Below are positions 1-7,998 of a stretch of 32,284 nt of DNA, piece by piece. The stretch is from the NCBI GenBank assembly GCA_000961805.1, contig LADV01000063.1, forward strand, positions 1 to 32,284. The letters run 5' to 3'. The notes beneath the pieces were generated by a model. The model did no database searches. It was not told where the DNA came from and was given only the letters and a program-made list of their open reading frames with translations. Source of the stretch: Peptococcaceae bacterium BRH_c23. GTDB lineage: Bacteria; Bacillota_B; Desulfitobacteriia; Desulfitobacteriales; Desulfitobacteriaceae. The first letter of the stretch is position 1; every line of letters starts with the position of its first letter. A program made the translations under genes and the position numbers.

Positions 1-96
1 AGAAATGTAGAAATGTAGAAATGTAGAAATGTAGAAATGTAGAAATGTAGAAATGTAGAAATGTAGAAATGTAGAAATGTAGAAATGTAGAAATGT
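1..96. repeat. 8-bp tandem repeat, 12 perfect copies
   Basis: The unit AGAAATGT is repeated twelve times without a mismatch from the first base of the window to 96, so the array may continue upstream. It ends about 50 bp before the ribosome site of the small ORF at 151. An 8-bp unit shifts frame with each copy gain or loss. No function is visible. Confidence 0.95.
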
Positions 97-150
97 TAGA
101 GTGAATAATTTGGGTGATTCTGGAATGTTAATAATTTTGGAGGAGAACCA

Positions 151-267
151 ATGAATGATCTTCAGTCCAAAACGGGCATAGGGTCAAAGAAGATATTTTT
201 GGCAATAATCGTATCCATTACGGCTTCGGCTTCGGCCTTCGACAGGCTATTCATAAGCATTGAATGA
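151..267 (+). CDS. small membrane-anchored peptide or N-terminal gene remnant (38 aa)
   Basis: An ATG at 151 follows a good ribosome site (GGAGGAG, 139-145) and opens a 38-codon frame ending with TGA at 265-267. Residues about 13-30 form one hydrophobic stretch (KKIFLAIIVSITASASAF), as in a signal or single-pass membrane segment. The strong ribosome site with so short a product suggests either a real small membrane peptide or the start of a larger membrane protein cut off by a deletion. It lies between the tandem repeat and the ThiF-like gene. I recognise no family. Confidence 0.4.
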   Translation: MNDLQSKTGIGSKKIFLAIIVSITASASAFDRLFISIE

Positions 268-388
268 GCAGATTGAACAGAACTCCTTCATCAATCTGGA
301 ACTTGCTGCAAACTGTGTTAAAGTGTATAGTTTGGAGATAAGGGTGAAGGTGATGAGGTCATCCTGGGTGAGGGGGAGTAGCAGAGAC

Positions 389-1186
389 ATGGAATTGACA
401 AAAGAGCAACGAGAAAGATACGCGAGACACATTATCTTAAAAGAAGTAGGCCCTCAAGGGCAATTAGAATTGTTAAACTCAAAGGTACTTATAATTGGTA
501 CGGGGGGGCTCGGTTCACCGGTTGCTTTGTATCTTGCGGCTGCGGGGATAGGAACAATCGGGTTAGTCGATCCAGATATTGTTGAATTATCCAATCTACA
601 GCGTCAAATCATCCACTCTAATAAAGATATTGGAAGACCTAAAGTCAGATCGGGAAAAGAAACCATCGAAGAGTTGAACTTGGACGTGGATGTTGTCACA
701 TATCAAGAATGGGTTAGTTCAGCAAATATAACGGATATTATTAGGGATAGAGACTATGATTTCGTGATCGATGCCACGGATAATTTCTCAGCAAAATTTC
801 TAATCAACGATGCCTGTGTACTTTTACAAAAGCCTTTTTCTCATGGGGGAATCATGCAATTTAGCGGACAGACGATGACCTATGTTCCGGGCCGAGGCCC
901 TTGCTACCGATGTGTATTCTTAAATCCCCCCCCAACTAAAGCATTACCTACTAGTGAAGAGAAAGGCGTACTAGGTGTTATTCCAGGGATCATCGGTAGT
1001 ATTCAGGCAACAGAGGCTATCAAATATCTACTGGGGATCGGAGAACTCTTAACTGGAAAATTGTTAGTATTTGATGCTTTGGATATGGACTTTAGAAAAA
1101 TAGAGATCACAACTCGGACAAATTGCCAAGTATGTGGGCAGATGCCGATTCTAAAAAATCTAGTCGATTATGAACCCCATGTTTGA
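389..1186 (+). CDS. ThiF/MoeB/HesA-family adenylyltransferase
   Basis: An E1-like enzyme of 265 aa that adenylates the C-terminal GlyGly of a small sulfur-carrier protein (ThiS or MoaD). The nucleotide-binding loop GTGGLGS is at residues 37-43, NLQRQ at 69-73 and ATDNF at 129-133. Zinc cysteine pairs are C172-x2-C175 and C246-x2-C249. I start it at the ATG at 389 (MELTKEQRERYARHI), which has GGGGGAG just upstream and matches the usual family start. The frame stays open to 260, but those extra 43 residues look unlike the family. The position where MoeB and ThiF often carry a cysteine before the GV-x-x-P motif is Ser/Glu here. A plausible partner is the GlyGly-ending protein at 10164, so a role in the pterin cofactor of the oxidoreductase at 7999 is an inference. 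Thiamine synthesis is the alternative. Confidence 0.85.
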   Translation: MELTKEQRERYARHIILKEVGPQGQLELLNSKVLIIGTGGLGSPVALYLAAAGIGTIGLVDPDIVELSNLQRQIIHSNKDIGRPKVRSGKETIEELNLDVDVVTYQEWVSSANITDIIRDRDYDFVIDATDNFSAKFLINDACVLLQKPFSHGGIMQFSGQTMTYVPGRGPCYRCVFLNPPPTKALPTSEEKGVLGVIPGIIGSIQATEAIKYLLGIGELLTGKLLVFDALDMDFRKIEITTRTNCQVCGQMPILKNLVDYEPHV

Positions 1187-1489
1187 TGGAGAAAAGATGA
1201 TTTCATCGATATGAGAATCTAGTTGTTGTAATTCGTTTTTCAAAACTAGGGCAGTATAAAACTCGTAAAAATGTTATAATTAAGTGCAATTGAAAGTAAA
1301 GATTCAATTGCACTTTTTTTAAACTAATCAATGGAGAACATAAGCCCCAATATCAAAGGAATATTATAGATTTTAATGGAGAGTACGGGGTAGACTCCCA
1401 CGAAAAGCAGGAGTCTCATGATGGGCTGAAGATTTGTTAAATGTTAGGTAATGTTAGGTAAATGATAGAACTGCTAGGATGGGGGTAAA
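1187..1489. other. intergenic region with terminator, hairpin and short direct repeat
   Basis: Besides the terminator at 1282-1320, this stretch holds a 7-bp hairpin (1392-1398 with 1410-1416) without a T tail and a short direct repeat ATGTTAGGTA (1441-1450 and 1451-1460) just before the regulator gene. I see no gene and no riboswitch class I can name. Confidence 0.5.
1282..1320 (+). terminator. Rho-independent terminator after the ThiF-like gene
   Basis: A perfect 12-bp stem (1282-1293 with 1303-1314) and 9-nt loop run into a T tract ending at 1320. It ends the transcript of the adenylyltransferase. Confidence 0.85.
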
Positions 1490-3217
1490 GTGTTGTTTAG
1501 AGCTTTCAGTGATGTTTGGAAACTGGAAGATGTAATGATTAAACCAGTGACAACGATCGAATCTGCTGCGAAGTGGCAGGAAATATATGTTAAAATGAAA
1601 CCTAAACCGGTTGCGTTACTTCAATCGGATAATGCTGAAGCCTGGCAGGTGATATTTCCCTTGAAGGCGGGTCAGGGCCTCGAAGGGACGCTGGTGGGTT
1701 TTTCGTTCCCACTTTCAGGGACCTTCCAGGAGTTGATGGACGCTATAAAACTCCATCCGGGGGAAACCGCGGTCCTTCTGGATCAAGGCAAAGTTCCCCA
1801 AGGGGTTATAGATCCGTCTATGTTGCCCACTGTAATGTGGGAGGAAATCAGGCGATTGAGCAGTTCAATGTCGATTCTTATGGATACGGTCAATGATGCC
1901 GTCACGGTCATCGATCAAACCAATACGGTCATCGGTTGGAATAAAAAAGCGGAAGATCTTTATGGGATTGCTGGGAAAACTATTGTTGGGAAAGATATCC
2001 AGAATTTCTTTTCCAGTCTGGTCGTTACCCATGTCATTAATACAGATTTGCCGAAAAAGAAAATGATTCGTGAAAATTATCATCAACCACTTCCCGGAAC
2101 TCATGTTTTGATCAATGCCTCGTCAATTACCAACGGGGATGAGGTTATAGGCAGCGTCTGTGCAGAAAAAGACATTACGGAAATCGTTCTTTTGCACAAT
2201 GAACTGTCCAAAGCGAGTTCTGAAGTGCGACAGCTTAAGAAGGAGATCACCAAGATACATCGGCCAGATAGCGCCTTTAGAAAGATTGCCGGACATAGCA
2301 AAGGACTTCTGAAAACCGTCAGTCTAGCTCGACGGGTGGCTAATACAAATGCCGCCGTGATGATTCGTGGTGAGAGTGGCACCGGAAAAGAGCTGTTTGC
2401 AGAGGCTATTCATGAGGAGAGTTCTCGACATAACCATCCCTTTGTGGTTATTAACTGTGGGGCTATTCCGGTATCCCTTTTTGAAAGCGAGTTATTTGGC
2501 TACCAGCCTGGCGCCTTTACCGGGGCCGACCGTCAAGGGAGACAAGGTAAATTTGAAGCCGCTCACAAAGGAACGGTCTTTCTGGATGAAATAGGGGAAA
2601 TGCCGCTTGAGATGCAGGTAAAGCTTCTCCGAGTCCTCCAGAATAAGTGTTTTTATAGGGTTGGGGGCAATGACCTAGTGGAAGTGGATGTGCGTGTCAT
2701 AGCTGCTACTCATCGGGACTTAGAACAAATGATTCGCGAAGGTACTTTTCGGAAAGACCTCTATTACCGGATAAATGTCGTAGGCATAGAGATTCCCCCC
2801 CTACGCCAGCGTAAAGAGGATATCCTAGATCTGGTTTATCTTTTTATTCGCGAATTTTGTTTGCAACAGGGTCGTGAGCTTGTTCAGATTTCTCCGGAGG
2901 TGATGCCATCCCTGCTCAATTATCTCTGGCCGGGAAATGTTCGAGAATTGAGAAATGTGGTGGAACGCATGGTCATTCTCGCTGAGGAGGATTTGATCAT
3001 GGAGGATCATTTACCAGAAACTATTGGCTTTCAGAAATATATCCATGCGATCTCTGATCCGGATTCTACTCTCACCGACATTACGGATCGTGCAGAACGG
3101 GAAATTATCCTCCAAGCCCTGGAAGATTGTAGTGGGGACAAATCTAAAACAGCCAGAAAATTAGGAGTACCGCGCAGCACTTTATACTATAAAATCAAGA
3201 AACTCAATTTGTACTAA
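1490..3217 (+). CDS. sigma-54-dependent transcriptional activator with PAS domain
   Basis: A bacterial enhancer-binding protein of up to 575 aa. Residues 1-120 are an unassigned N-terminal sensing region, and about 125-240 form a PAS domain followed by a short linker. The AAA+ core has Walker A GESGTGKE near 294-301, the sigma-54 contact loop GAFTGA near 341-346 and a Walker B FLDEIGE near 364-370. The C-terminus is a Fis-type helix-turn-helix (SKTARKLGVPRSTLYYKIKK). There is no receiver domain, so it probably senses a small ligand or redox state directly. The start is unsure: GTG at 1490, TTG at 1493 (best spacing to GGGGG at 1481) or ATG at 1535. The only good -24/-12 promoter I found lies about 0.9 kb downstream at 4148, ahead of the dehydrogenase/AOR operon, which makes that operon its likely target. 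Confidence 0.9.
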   Translation: MLFRAFSDVWKLEDVMIKPVTTIESAAKWQEIYVKMKPKPVALLQSDNAEAWQVIFPLKAGQGLEGTLVGFSFPLSGTFQELMDAIKLHPGETAVLLDQGKVPQGVIDPSMLPTVMWEEIRRLSSSMSILMDTVNDAVTVIDQTNTVIGWNKKAEDLYGIAGKTIVGKDIQNFFSSLVVTHVINTDLPKKKMIRENYHQPLPGTHVLINASSITNGDEVIGSVCAEKDITEIVLLHNELSKASSEVRQLKKEITKIHRPDSAFRKIAGHSKGLLKTVSLARRVANTNAAVMIRGESGTGKELFAEAIHEESSRHNHPFVVINCGAIPVSLFESELFGYQPGAFTGADRQGRQGKFEAAHKGTVFLDEIGEMPLEMQVKLLRVLQNKCFYRVGGNDLVEVDVRVIAATHRDLEQMIREGTFRKDLYYRINVVGIEIPPLRQRKEDILDLVYLFIREFCLQQGRELVQISPEVMPSLLNYLWPGNVRELRNVVERMVILAEEDLIMEDHLPETIGFQKYIHAISDPDSTLTDITDRAEREIILQALEDCSGDKSKTARKLGVPRSTLYYKIKKLNLY

Positions 3218-3246
3218 CTCCCCTTTTTATTGAATCCTAGGGAGTT
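3216..3246 (+). terminator. probable terminator after the sigma-54 activator
   Basis: A 7-bp stem AACTCCC/GGGAGTT (3216-3222 with 3240-3246) begins at the stop codon. It is followed by TCTT and, a little later, a run of T. The loop is long (17 nt) and the tail imperfect, so the call is moderate. Confidence 0.45.
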
Positions 3247-3381
3247 TCTTCAACTCGTTTTTTTGTCAACTTTAGCGGTATACACAAATTGCTGTTCTGG
3301 TGAGAGTTTTGCCAGTGCCGTTTTTTCCTGTACGTCAATTCTCGCTGGCCCAGCACCTTATATATCAGGAGGTTATCTATT

Positions 3382-3795
3382 ATGAAGTTTCTCAAAAAGG
3401 GACTTATGTTGTTATTATTAACAATAATATTTAATGTTGCTTCCGGACTTCTCGGACTCATAACTGATAACAGCCTAATTGAAGTTTTATTTTCTGCCTC
3501 TTTCATTTTAGCTTGGTTTTTCTATGGGTGGCATATCAAGTTAGGATTGGTAAATGGAGTTTTAGTAGGTATAATTGGATCGATAGGTGGCATATTCTTT
3601 AGTTTTATTTACATGTCAGGACGGTTTGGAATGTTACCACCGACCTTGGCTTTATGGGGGTATCCATTTTTTTATCTCATTAAGTTCAACAGTTTATATT
3701 TTGCAAAACTAATTTTCTATTCCTCAGTAATTGTTTCAGTGTTAGCTGTAGCAATAGGAAGTGAAGTTGGAAGGGTTAGATCCATTAAGAATTAA
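3382..3795 (+). CDS. hypothetical four-helix membrane protein
   Basis: A 137-aa hydrophobic protein with an excellent ribosome site (AGGAGG, 3367-3372). Four membrane segments can be placed near residues 7-27, 33-48, 55-77 and 105-132. It has a basic N-terminus (MKFLKKG) and a short basic C-terminal tail. No catalytic motif or recognised family was seen. It sits alone between the sigma-54 activator and the activator's likely target operon, with a terminator downstream at 3943, so it is probably transcribed separately from the operon. Confidence 0.7.
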   Translation: MKFLKKGLMLLLLTIIFNVASGLLGLITDNSLIEVLFSASFILAWFFYGWHIKLGLVNGVLVGIIGSIGGIFFSFIYMSGRFGMLPPTLALWGYPFFYLIKFNSLYFAKLIFYSSVIVSVLAVAIGSEVGRVRSIKN

Positions 3796-3942
3796 CGGGT
3801 GAGGTTCTGTTTGGATAGTAAATAATTAACATTGTAATGAAGAAAATAATATAAGTGTCAAGTATTTAGACATGTGTCGGATAATTGAACAGATTAATAG
3901 TTGCCTTTTGACTAATACAGTGACTAATATGAAAAAAATTCT

Positions 3943-3965
3943 AACTCCCTTTGGGGAGTTTTTTT
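3943..3965 (+). terminator. Rho-independent terminator
   Basis: Stem AACTCCC (3943-3949), 4-nt loop, GGGAGTT (3954-3960), then a T tract to 3965, preceded by an A-rich stretch. It isolates the sigma-54 promoter downstream from the membrane-protein gene. Confidence 0.85.
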
Positions 3966-4146
3966 CGTTACTCATTAGATACAGCTTCTAGTTGGCTAAG
4001 TTTAATAGCTTTTGTAAAACGAAATTTCATTAATAAATCTTGCGCATACCCTAAATTTTCCCACTTATTCAACAATCAAACAGGAGATCTTTTCTTTTGA
4101 CAAGGGCTATTGATTTTTTTGTAGTCACAGCAGTCTTAATAGAAAA

Positions 4147-4165
4147 TTTGGAATGGAAATTGCAA
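4147..4165 (+). promoter_or_regulatory. sigma-54 (-24/-12) promoter
   Basis: The sequence TTTGGAATGGAAATTGCAA has GG at 4150-4151 and GC at 4162-4163, exactly ten bases apart. It fits YTGGCACG-N4-TTGCW except at two positions of the -24 box (AAT instead of CAC differs at its first and third base). Transcription would start near 4174, about 80 bp before the first operon gene. The nearby sigma-54 activator gene supports it. Confidence 0.75.
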
Positions 4166-4253
4166 CGCTAGTTCTTGGATAGGGCTTTATGGATTACCAA
4201 CTATGCTGGATAAGAGATAAGATACTTACATAACTGGGGAGAGTGAGTTTTTA

Positions 4254-4559
4254 ATGCGAATCACCGAGCATCCAATTTTAGAATTTCAACGTGGGGAAGA
4301 GGTTTCCTTTTCCTTCGACGGGCAGGAACTTAAGGGCTATGAAGGAGAGACCATTGCAGCGGCTTTGCATGCTGTAGGGGTTAGAGTTTTGGGCCACAGC
4401 CAAACCATGCACCGTCCGCGAGGTCTGTTTTGTGCCATCGGAAATTGTTCTTCCTGCCTAATGGTTGTTGACGGCGAGCCCAATGTCAGAATCTGTGTGG
4501 AAAAACTGAAGTCCGGCATGAGGGTAGAAACTCAGCAAGGAAAGGGGTGCCTAAGGTGA
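4254..4559 (+). CDS. (2Fe-2S)-binding subunit, HcnA-like
   Basis: A 101-aa protein of the Fer2_4 type found as the small subunit of HcnABC-like amino-acid and amine dehydrogenases and of heterotetrameric sarcosine oxidase alpha N-termini. Four cysteines C60-x4-C65-x2-C68-x12-C81 match a plant-type [2Fe-2S] site, and GYEGETIAAAL near 28-38 is typical of the family. It would pass electrons between the flavin subunits. It is the first gene after the sigma-54 promoter and overlaps the next gene by 4 nt (GTGA), which indicates translational coupling. Confidence 0.88.
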   Translation: MRITEHPILEFQRGEEVSFSFDGQELKGYEGETIAAALHAVGVRVLGHSQTMHRPRGLFCAIGNCSSCLMVVDGEPNVRICVEKLKSGMRVETQQGKGCLR

Positions 4560-5650
4560 AAGAGATAGAGATCCTCATCATAGGTGGCGGACCAGCCGGT
4601 CTGAGTGCCGCCTCCGCGGCTGCTGATTTAGGTGCCAGCGTGCTGCTTTTAGAGCGGGACGATAAACCCGGCGGTCAATTGGTCAAGCAGACCCATAAAT
4701 TCTTCGGTTCAAAAAAGCAGTATGCTGGTGACCGTGGTTACCAGATTGGCAATTTGCTTATTGAGCAATGTGCAAACAACCCTAAGGTTGAAGTCTGGAC
4801 CGAGACAACCGCTCTGGGGATTTATGAAGACGGTGTGGTCACCGCTGAAGGACAAGGTAAACACCTTAAAATCAATCCGGAGAAAATTATAGTAGCCACA
4901 GGCGCTTCCGAAAAAATGATTGCTTTTCCTAATAATGATTTGCCCGGTATTTATGGGGCAGGAGCTGTTCAAACCCTGATGAATGTGCATGGTATTGTCC
5001 CCGGACAACGGGTGCTCATGATCGGTGCCGGCAATATTGGCCTAATAGTCTCTTACCAATTAATGCAGGCAGGGGTAGAAGTCGCTGGGATTATTGAAGC
5101 TTCGCCAACCATTGGCGGTTATCTGGTGCATGCTGCCAAGATTCGACGGGCTGGAGTCCCTATTTTAACCTCTCATACTATTACCGAAGCTTACGGTCAG
5201 GATAGCGTTGAAGGGGCCATTATCTGTAAGCTCGACGAGAAGTGGCAGCCGATTCCTGGGACTGAACAAGATCTTAAAGTGGATGTCATCTGTCTAGCCG
5301 TAGGTTTAAGCCCCCTCACCGAGCTCTGTTTCCAAGCGGACTGCCAGATGAAGTATGTTCCGGAGCTTTCCGGACATGTGCCGATTAGAAATAAATATTT
5401 GGAAACGACTCGTCTGGGACTTTATGTCGCAGGGGACGTGAGTGGAGTTGAAGAAGCCAGCTCAGCTATGGTAGAAGGTCGTTTAGCAGGTATTTGCGCT
5501 GCCTACAGTCTGGGGCATGGCAAGGATGTGGCGCCGAAGCTTCAAGCGGATGCCTTGGCAGAGTTAAGTGAACTTCGCGCCGGGCCTGCAGGACAAAAGA
5601 CAGTGAAGGGGATTATGAAACTAATGGACAAGGGGGGAGCGGCATGCTAA
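4556..5650 (+). CDS. FAD/NAD-binding oxidoreductase subunit, HcnB-like (short form)
   Basis: A 364-aa pyridine-nucleotide-disulfide-type flavoprotein. The FAD site GGGPAG is at residues 10-15, a second dinucleotide site GAGNIG near 156-161 and the C-terminal FAD motif GDVSG near 297. HcnB and related alpha subunits usually end in a BFD-like [2Fe-2S] domain. Here that domain is absent and sits instead in the next gene. I use GTG at 4556, whose GGGG ribosome site is 8 nt upstream and which overlaps the previous stop, rather than GTG at 4547. It probably passes electrons from the catalytic flavin subunit to NAD or ferredoxin. Confidence 0.85.
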   Translation: MKEIEILIIGGGPAGLSAASAAADLGASVLLLERDDKPGGQLVKQTHKFFGSKKQYAGDRGYQIGNLLIEQCANNPKVEVWTETTALGIYEDGVVTAEGQGKHLKINPEKIIVATGASEKMIAFPNNDLPGIYGAGAVQTLMNVHGIVPGQRVLMIGAGNIGLIVSYQLMQAGVEVAGIIEASPTIGGYLVHAAKIRRAGVPILTSHTITEAYGQDSVEGAIICKLDEKWQPIPGTEQDLKVDVICLAVGLSPLTELCFQADCQMKYVPELSGHVPIRNKYLETTRLGLYVAGDVSGVEEASSAMVEGRLAGICAAYSLGHGKDVAPKLQADALAELSELRAGPAGQKTVKGIMKLMDKGGAAC

Positions 5651-6405
5651 ACAAGACTGGAGTTCCGACAGCTGAGGACATAAAAACTGTTTCTCCTTCC
5701 GAAGAACGACTTATAAAAGGTCCCGTAGCCATCATTGAATGCTTCCAGGAGATTCCGTGCAATCCTTGTACGGAAGCCTGCAAGCAAGGGGCAATTCAGC
5801 CCATGGAGGATATAAATAACCTGCCAAAACTAGACTTTAATAACTGTAACGGCTGTGGTGTCTGCCTTAGTCGCTGCCCAGGGCTGGCCATCTTCATCGT
5901 GGACGCTTCCTACAGCGATAAAGAAGCCATTGTTAGGATTCCTTATGAATATGCTCCAGTTCCTCAAGTTGGTGAAAAAGTGGTTGGTTTAAATAGGGCT
6001 GGTGAAGAACTCGGCAGCTTTGAAGTCCATAAAGTTCAGTCGGGTGGTCAGAAAAATAAGACCTATACTATTTGGTTGGTCGTACCCAAAGATTTGGTTA
6101 TGGATGTACGAGGTATTCGCTTGGGAGGGGTTAGACATGCAGCTAAAGAAACCATCGTCTGCCGATGTGAGGATATCACCCTAGACGAAGTTAAATCACT
6201 AATCAGCCAAGGTTACCGTACCATTGATGAGATTAAACGTGTTATCCGTGCAGGAATGGGTCCTTGCCAGGGCCGTACCTGCCGGATGTTGATTGCCCAG
6301 GAACTAGCCAAGGTTTACGGAATTCCTGTAGGAGATGTTTTGATGCCTACCTTCCGTGCACCGGTGAAGCCAGTGAAACTGGGAACCTTTGCGGGGGGTG
6401 AGTGA
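5644..6405 (+). CDS. 4Fe-4S ferredoxin plus BFD-like [2Fe-2S] subunit
   Basis: A 253-aa electron-transfer protein. The N-terminal half has two 4Fe-4S motifs: C33-x5-C39-x2-C42-x3-C46, with atypical spacing, and C68-x2-C71-x2-C74-x3-C78-P. Residues about 92-160 form a beta-rich linker. The C-terminal half is BFD-like with C173-x-C175 and C208-x4-C213. That last domain is normally fused to HcnB-type subunits, so this gene looks like the detached C-terminus of the previous one joined to a ferredoxin. The ATG at 5644 overlaps the upstream stop by 7 nt and has GGGGGAG upstream. It is likely a subunit of one dehydrogenase complex with its neighbours. Confidence 0.85.
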   Translation: MLNKTGVPTAEDIKTVSPSEERLIKGPVAIIECFQEIPCNPCTEACKQGAIQPMEDINNLPKLDFNNCNGCGVCLSRCPGLAIFIVDASYSDKEAIVRIPYEYAPVPQVGEKVVGLNRAGEELGSFEVHKVQSGGQKNKTYTIWLVVPKDLVMDVRGIRLGGVRHAAKETIVCRCEDITLDEVKSLISQGYRTIDEIKRVIRAGMGPCQGRTCRMLIAQELAKVYGIPVGDVLMPTFRAPVKPVKLGTFAGGE

Positions 6406-6406
6406 A

Positions 6407-7555
6407 TTGCAAAAAGTAGCTAATGTTGTGATTATCGGGGGCGGGATTATAGGCTGCGCAGTGGCCTATGAACTGGCCGTCCGTGGGGTAAAGGATATTG
6501 TGGTCATTGAAAAGCAGTATCTTTCTTCTGGAGCAACAGGTCGGTGTGGTGCAGGAGTTCGCCAACAGTGGGGAACCGAAACCAACGCTATTCTTGCCCG
6601 GGACAGTGTGAAACGTTTTGAGGGTATGAACGAAGAACTTGAATATGATATGGATATTGAATTTAAGCAAGGCGGCTACCTGATGGTTTCCCATACGCAA
6701 GCCGAATGGAACCAGTATAAAAAGAATGTTGCCGTCCAGCATAGTCTAGGAATTCCGACGAAAATGATTACTCCTCAAGAAGCTCAAGAGATTGTGCCCC
6801 ATCTAAACCTTAATGGACTAATCGGTGCTACGTTCTGTCATTCGGACGGACATGCCAATCCATTTCATGTGGTGGATGCCTACTATAAAGCAGCCAGTCG
6901 GCTGGGAGTTAAATTTGAAACCTATACTTCCGTAACTGGCATAAAAAGGGAAAAAGGTATAGTTACCTCAGTTCAGACTTCTAAAGGGGATATCGCTGCC
7001 TCCCTCGTGATAAATGCCAGCGGTTATGCGGCGGGTACAATCTGCAATATGGTCGGTTTTGAACTGCCCCTCTATCCCCAACGCCACCAGGCTTTAGTGA
7101 CCGAACCGGTTGAACCTTGCCAGGGACCCATGGTTATCTCTCTCCATCATCGTTTATACTGTCAGCAGACCCCACACGGCAGTTTTATAATGGGTGTAGG
7201 GGATCCCAATGAACCTAAAGATTTTAACATTAATTCCAGCTGGGAGTTTTTAGAGGATGTTGCTCGTCAGGCAACGACTGTTTTGCCTCTCTTAAAGAAC
7301 CTACGTGTCGTCCGACAGTGGTCTGGTCTTTATGATATGAGCCCGGATGCTAATCCGATTTTGGATGAGGTTCCAGAGGCCAAAGGGATGTGGGTGGCGG
7401 CCGGTTTTAGTGGTCATGGTTTCATGGTTGCACCCCAGACGGCAGTTCTTTTGGTTCAGAAGATTCTCGGGCAAGAGTGTTTTATGCCCATTGAACGATT
7501 TGGTTTGGACCGCTTCCGAGCGGGAAACTTGGTACTTGAATCTGCAGTGGTCTAA
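6407..7555 (+). CDS. FAD-dependent amine/amino-acid dehydrogenase, HcnC/SoxB/DAO family
   Basis: The likely catalytic subunit (382 aa). The FAD motif GGGIIG is at residues 11-16, followed by a DAO-type segment (GATGRCGAGVRQQWGTE) and the C-terminal RQWSGLYDMSPDANPI and GFSGHGFMVAP motifs that resemble sarcosine oxidase beta, glycine oxidase and archaeal dye-linked proline dehydrogenase. Such enzymes oxidise a secondary or primary amine to an imine, which hydrolyses to an aldehyde or keto product. Exact substrate cannot be read from the sequence. The start is TTG at 6407, 2 nt after the upstream stop, with GGGGGGTGA as ribosome site. GTG at 6398 and TTG at 6389 are alternatives. It is followed by AOR genes in the same direction. 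Confidence 0.87.
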   Translation: MQKVANVVIIGGGIIGCAVAYELAVRGVKDIVVIEKQYLSSGATGRCGAGVRQQWGTETNAILARDSVKRFEGMNEELEYDMDIEFKQGGYLMVSHTQAEWNQYKKNVAVQHSLGIPTKMITPQEAQEIVPHLNLNGLIGATFCHSDGHANPFHVVDAYYKAASRLGVKFETYTSVTGIKREKGIVTSVQTSKGDIAASLVINASGYAAGTICNMVGFELPLYPQRHQALVTEPVEPCQGPMVISLHHRLYCQQTPHGSFIMGVGDPNEPKDFNINSSWEFLEDVARQATTVLPLLKNLRVVRQWSGLYDMSPDANPILDEVPEAKGMWVAAGFSGHGFMVAPQTAVLLVQKILGQECFMPIERFGLDRFRAGNLVLESAVV

Positions 7556-7574
7556 TCATTAAATTGAATCACCG

Positions 7575-7591
7575 AGCGAAGTGAGTTCGCT
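7575..7591 (+). other. short intercistronic hairpin
   Basis: AGCGAA (7575-7580), loop GTGAG, TTCGCT (7586-7591) form a perfect 6-bp stem between the dehydrogenase and ferredoxin genes, just before the ribosome site GGAGGTGG. There is no T tail, so it is more likely an mRNA processing or stability element, or a decayed repeat, than a terminator. Confidence 0.4.
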
Positions 7592-7612
7592 AGTCATACG
7601 GAGGTGGAAAAC

Positions 7613-7987
7613 TTGAAACTTTTAACAAAGAATGAATCCTTATGCATAGGCTGTGGAGAATGCGAGGAAGTCTGTTCTAAAACCTACTTTAAAGAAACGA
7701 ATCGAGAAAAATCCTGTATTCAAGTCGAGGATAAGAAGATCACGGTGTGTAACCAATGTGGTGAATGTATGGATATTTGTTCCGTAGCGGCAATTTCTCG
7801 AGATAAATATGGCGTCGTGCGAATCAATAAAAAAGTCTGTGTCGGTTGCTTTATGTGTGTCGGTTTCTGCCCGGAGCTTGCCATGAAAATGCAAGGGGAT
7901 CTGTTGGAACCTTTTAAATGTATTGCTTGTGGCCAGTGTGCTAAAATCTGCCCAACCCATGCGATTTATAGTTCGGAAGAAGCTTAG
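7613..7987 (+). CDS. polyferredoxin with four 4Fe-4S clusters, AorA-like
   Basis: A 124-aa protein made almost entirely of four CxxCxxCxxxC motifs: C11/14/17/21, C46/49/52/56, C76/79/82/86 and C103/106/109/113. The third and fourth end in CP. This is the layout of electron-transfer subunits such as AorA, which chains clusters next to a tungsten aldehyde oxidoreductase, and of CooF/HycB-type proteins. Its position 11 bp before the AOR gene supports the AorA reading. I choose TTG at 7613, 5 nt after GGAGGTGG. A GTG at 7604 lies inside that ribosome site. It could also accept electrons from the amine dehydrogenase upstream. Confidence 0.85.
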   Translation: MKLLTKNESLCIGCGECEEVCSKTYFKETNREKSCIQVEDKKITVCNQCGECMDICSVAAISRDKYGVVRINKKVCVGCFMCVGFCPELAMKMQGDLLEPFKCIACGQCAKICPTHAIYSSEEA

Positions 7988-7998
7988 GGGGAAATAAT

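Larger units (their letters stand above)
3796..4253. other. regulatory intergenic region upstream of the dehydrogenase/AOR operon
   Basis: It contains the terminator at 3943-3965, a direct repeat TGACTAATA (3909-3917 and 3921-3929, 12-bp period) and the -24/-12 promoter at 4148. An activator binding site is expected 80-200 bp upstream of such a promoter. The direct repeat lies about 240 bp upstream and is only a weak candidate. No ORF with a credible ribosome site was seen. Confidence 0.5.

Noticed and set aside
260..388. N-terminal extension of the ThiF-like protein from TTG 260
   Set aside because: The extra 43 residues do not resemble the family, and ATG 389 has its own ribosome site.
1392..1416. 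Hairpin considered as a riboswitch ahead of the sigma-54 activator
   Set aside because: Only one 7-bp stem; no match to c-di-GMP, molybdenum-cofactor or other classes I know.
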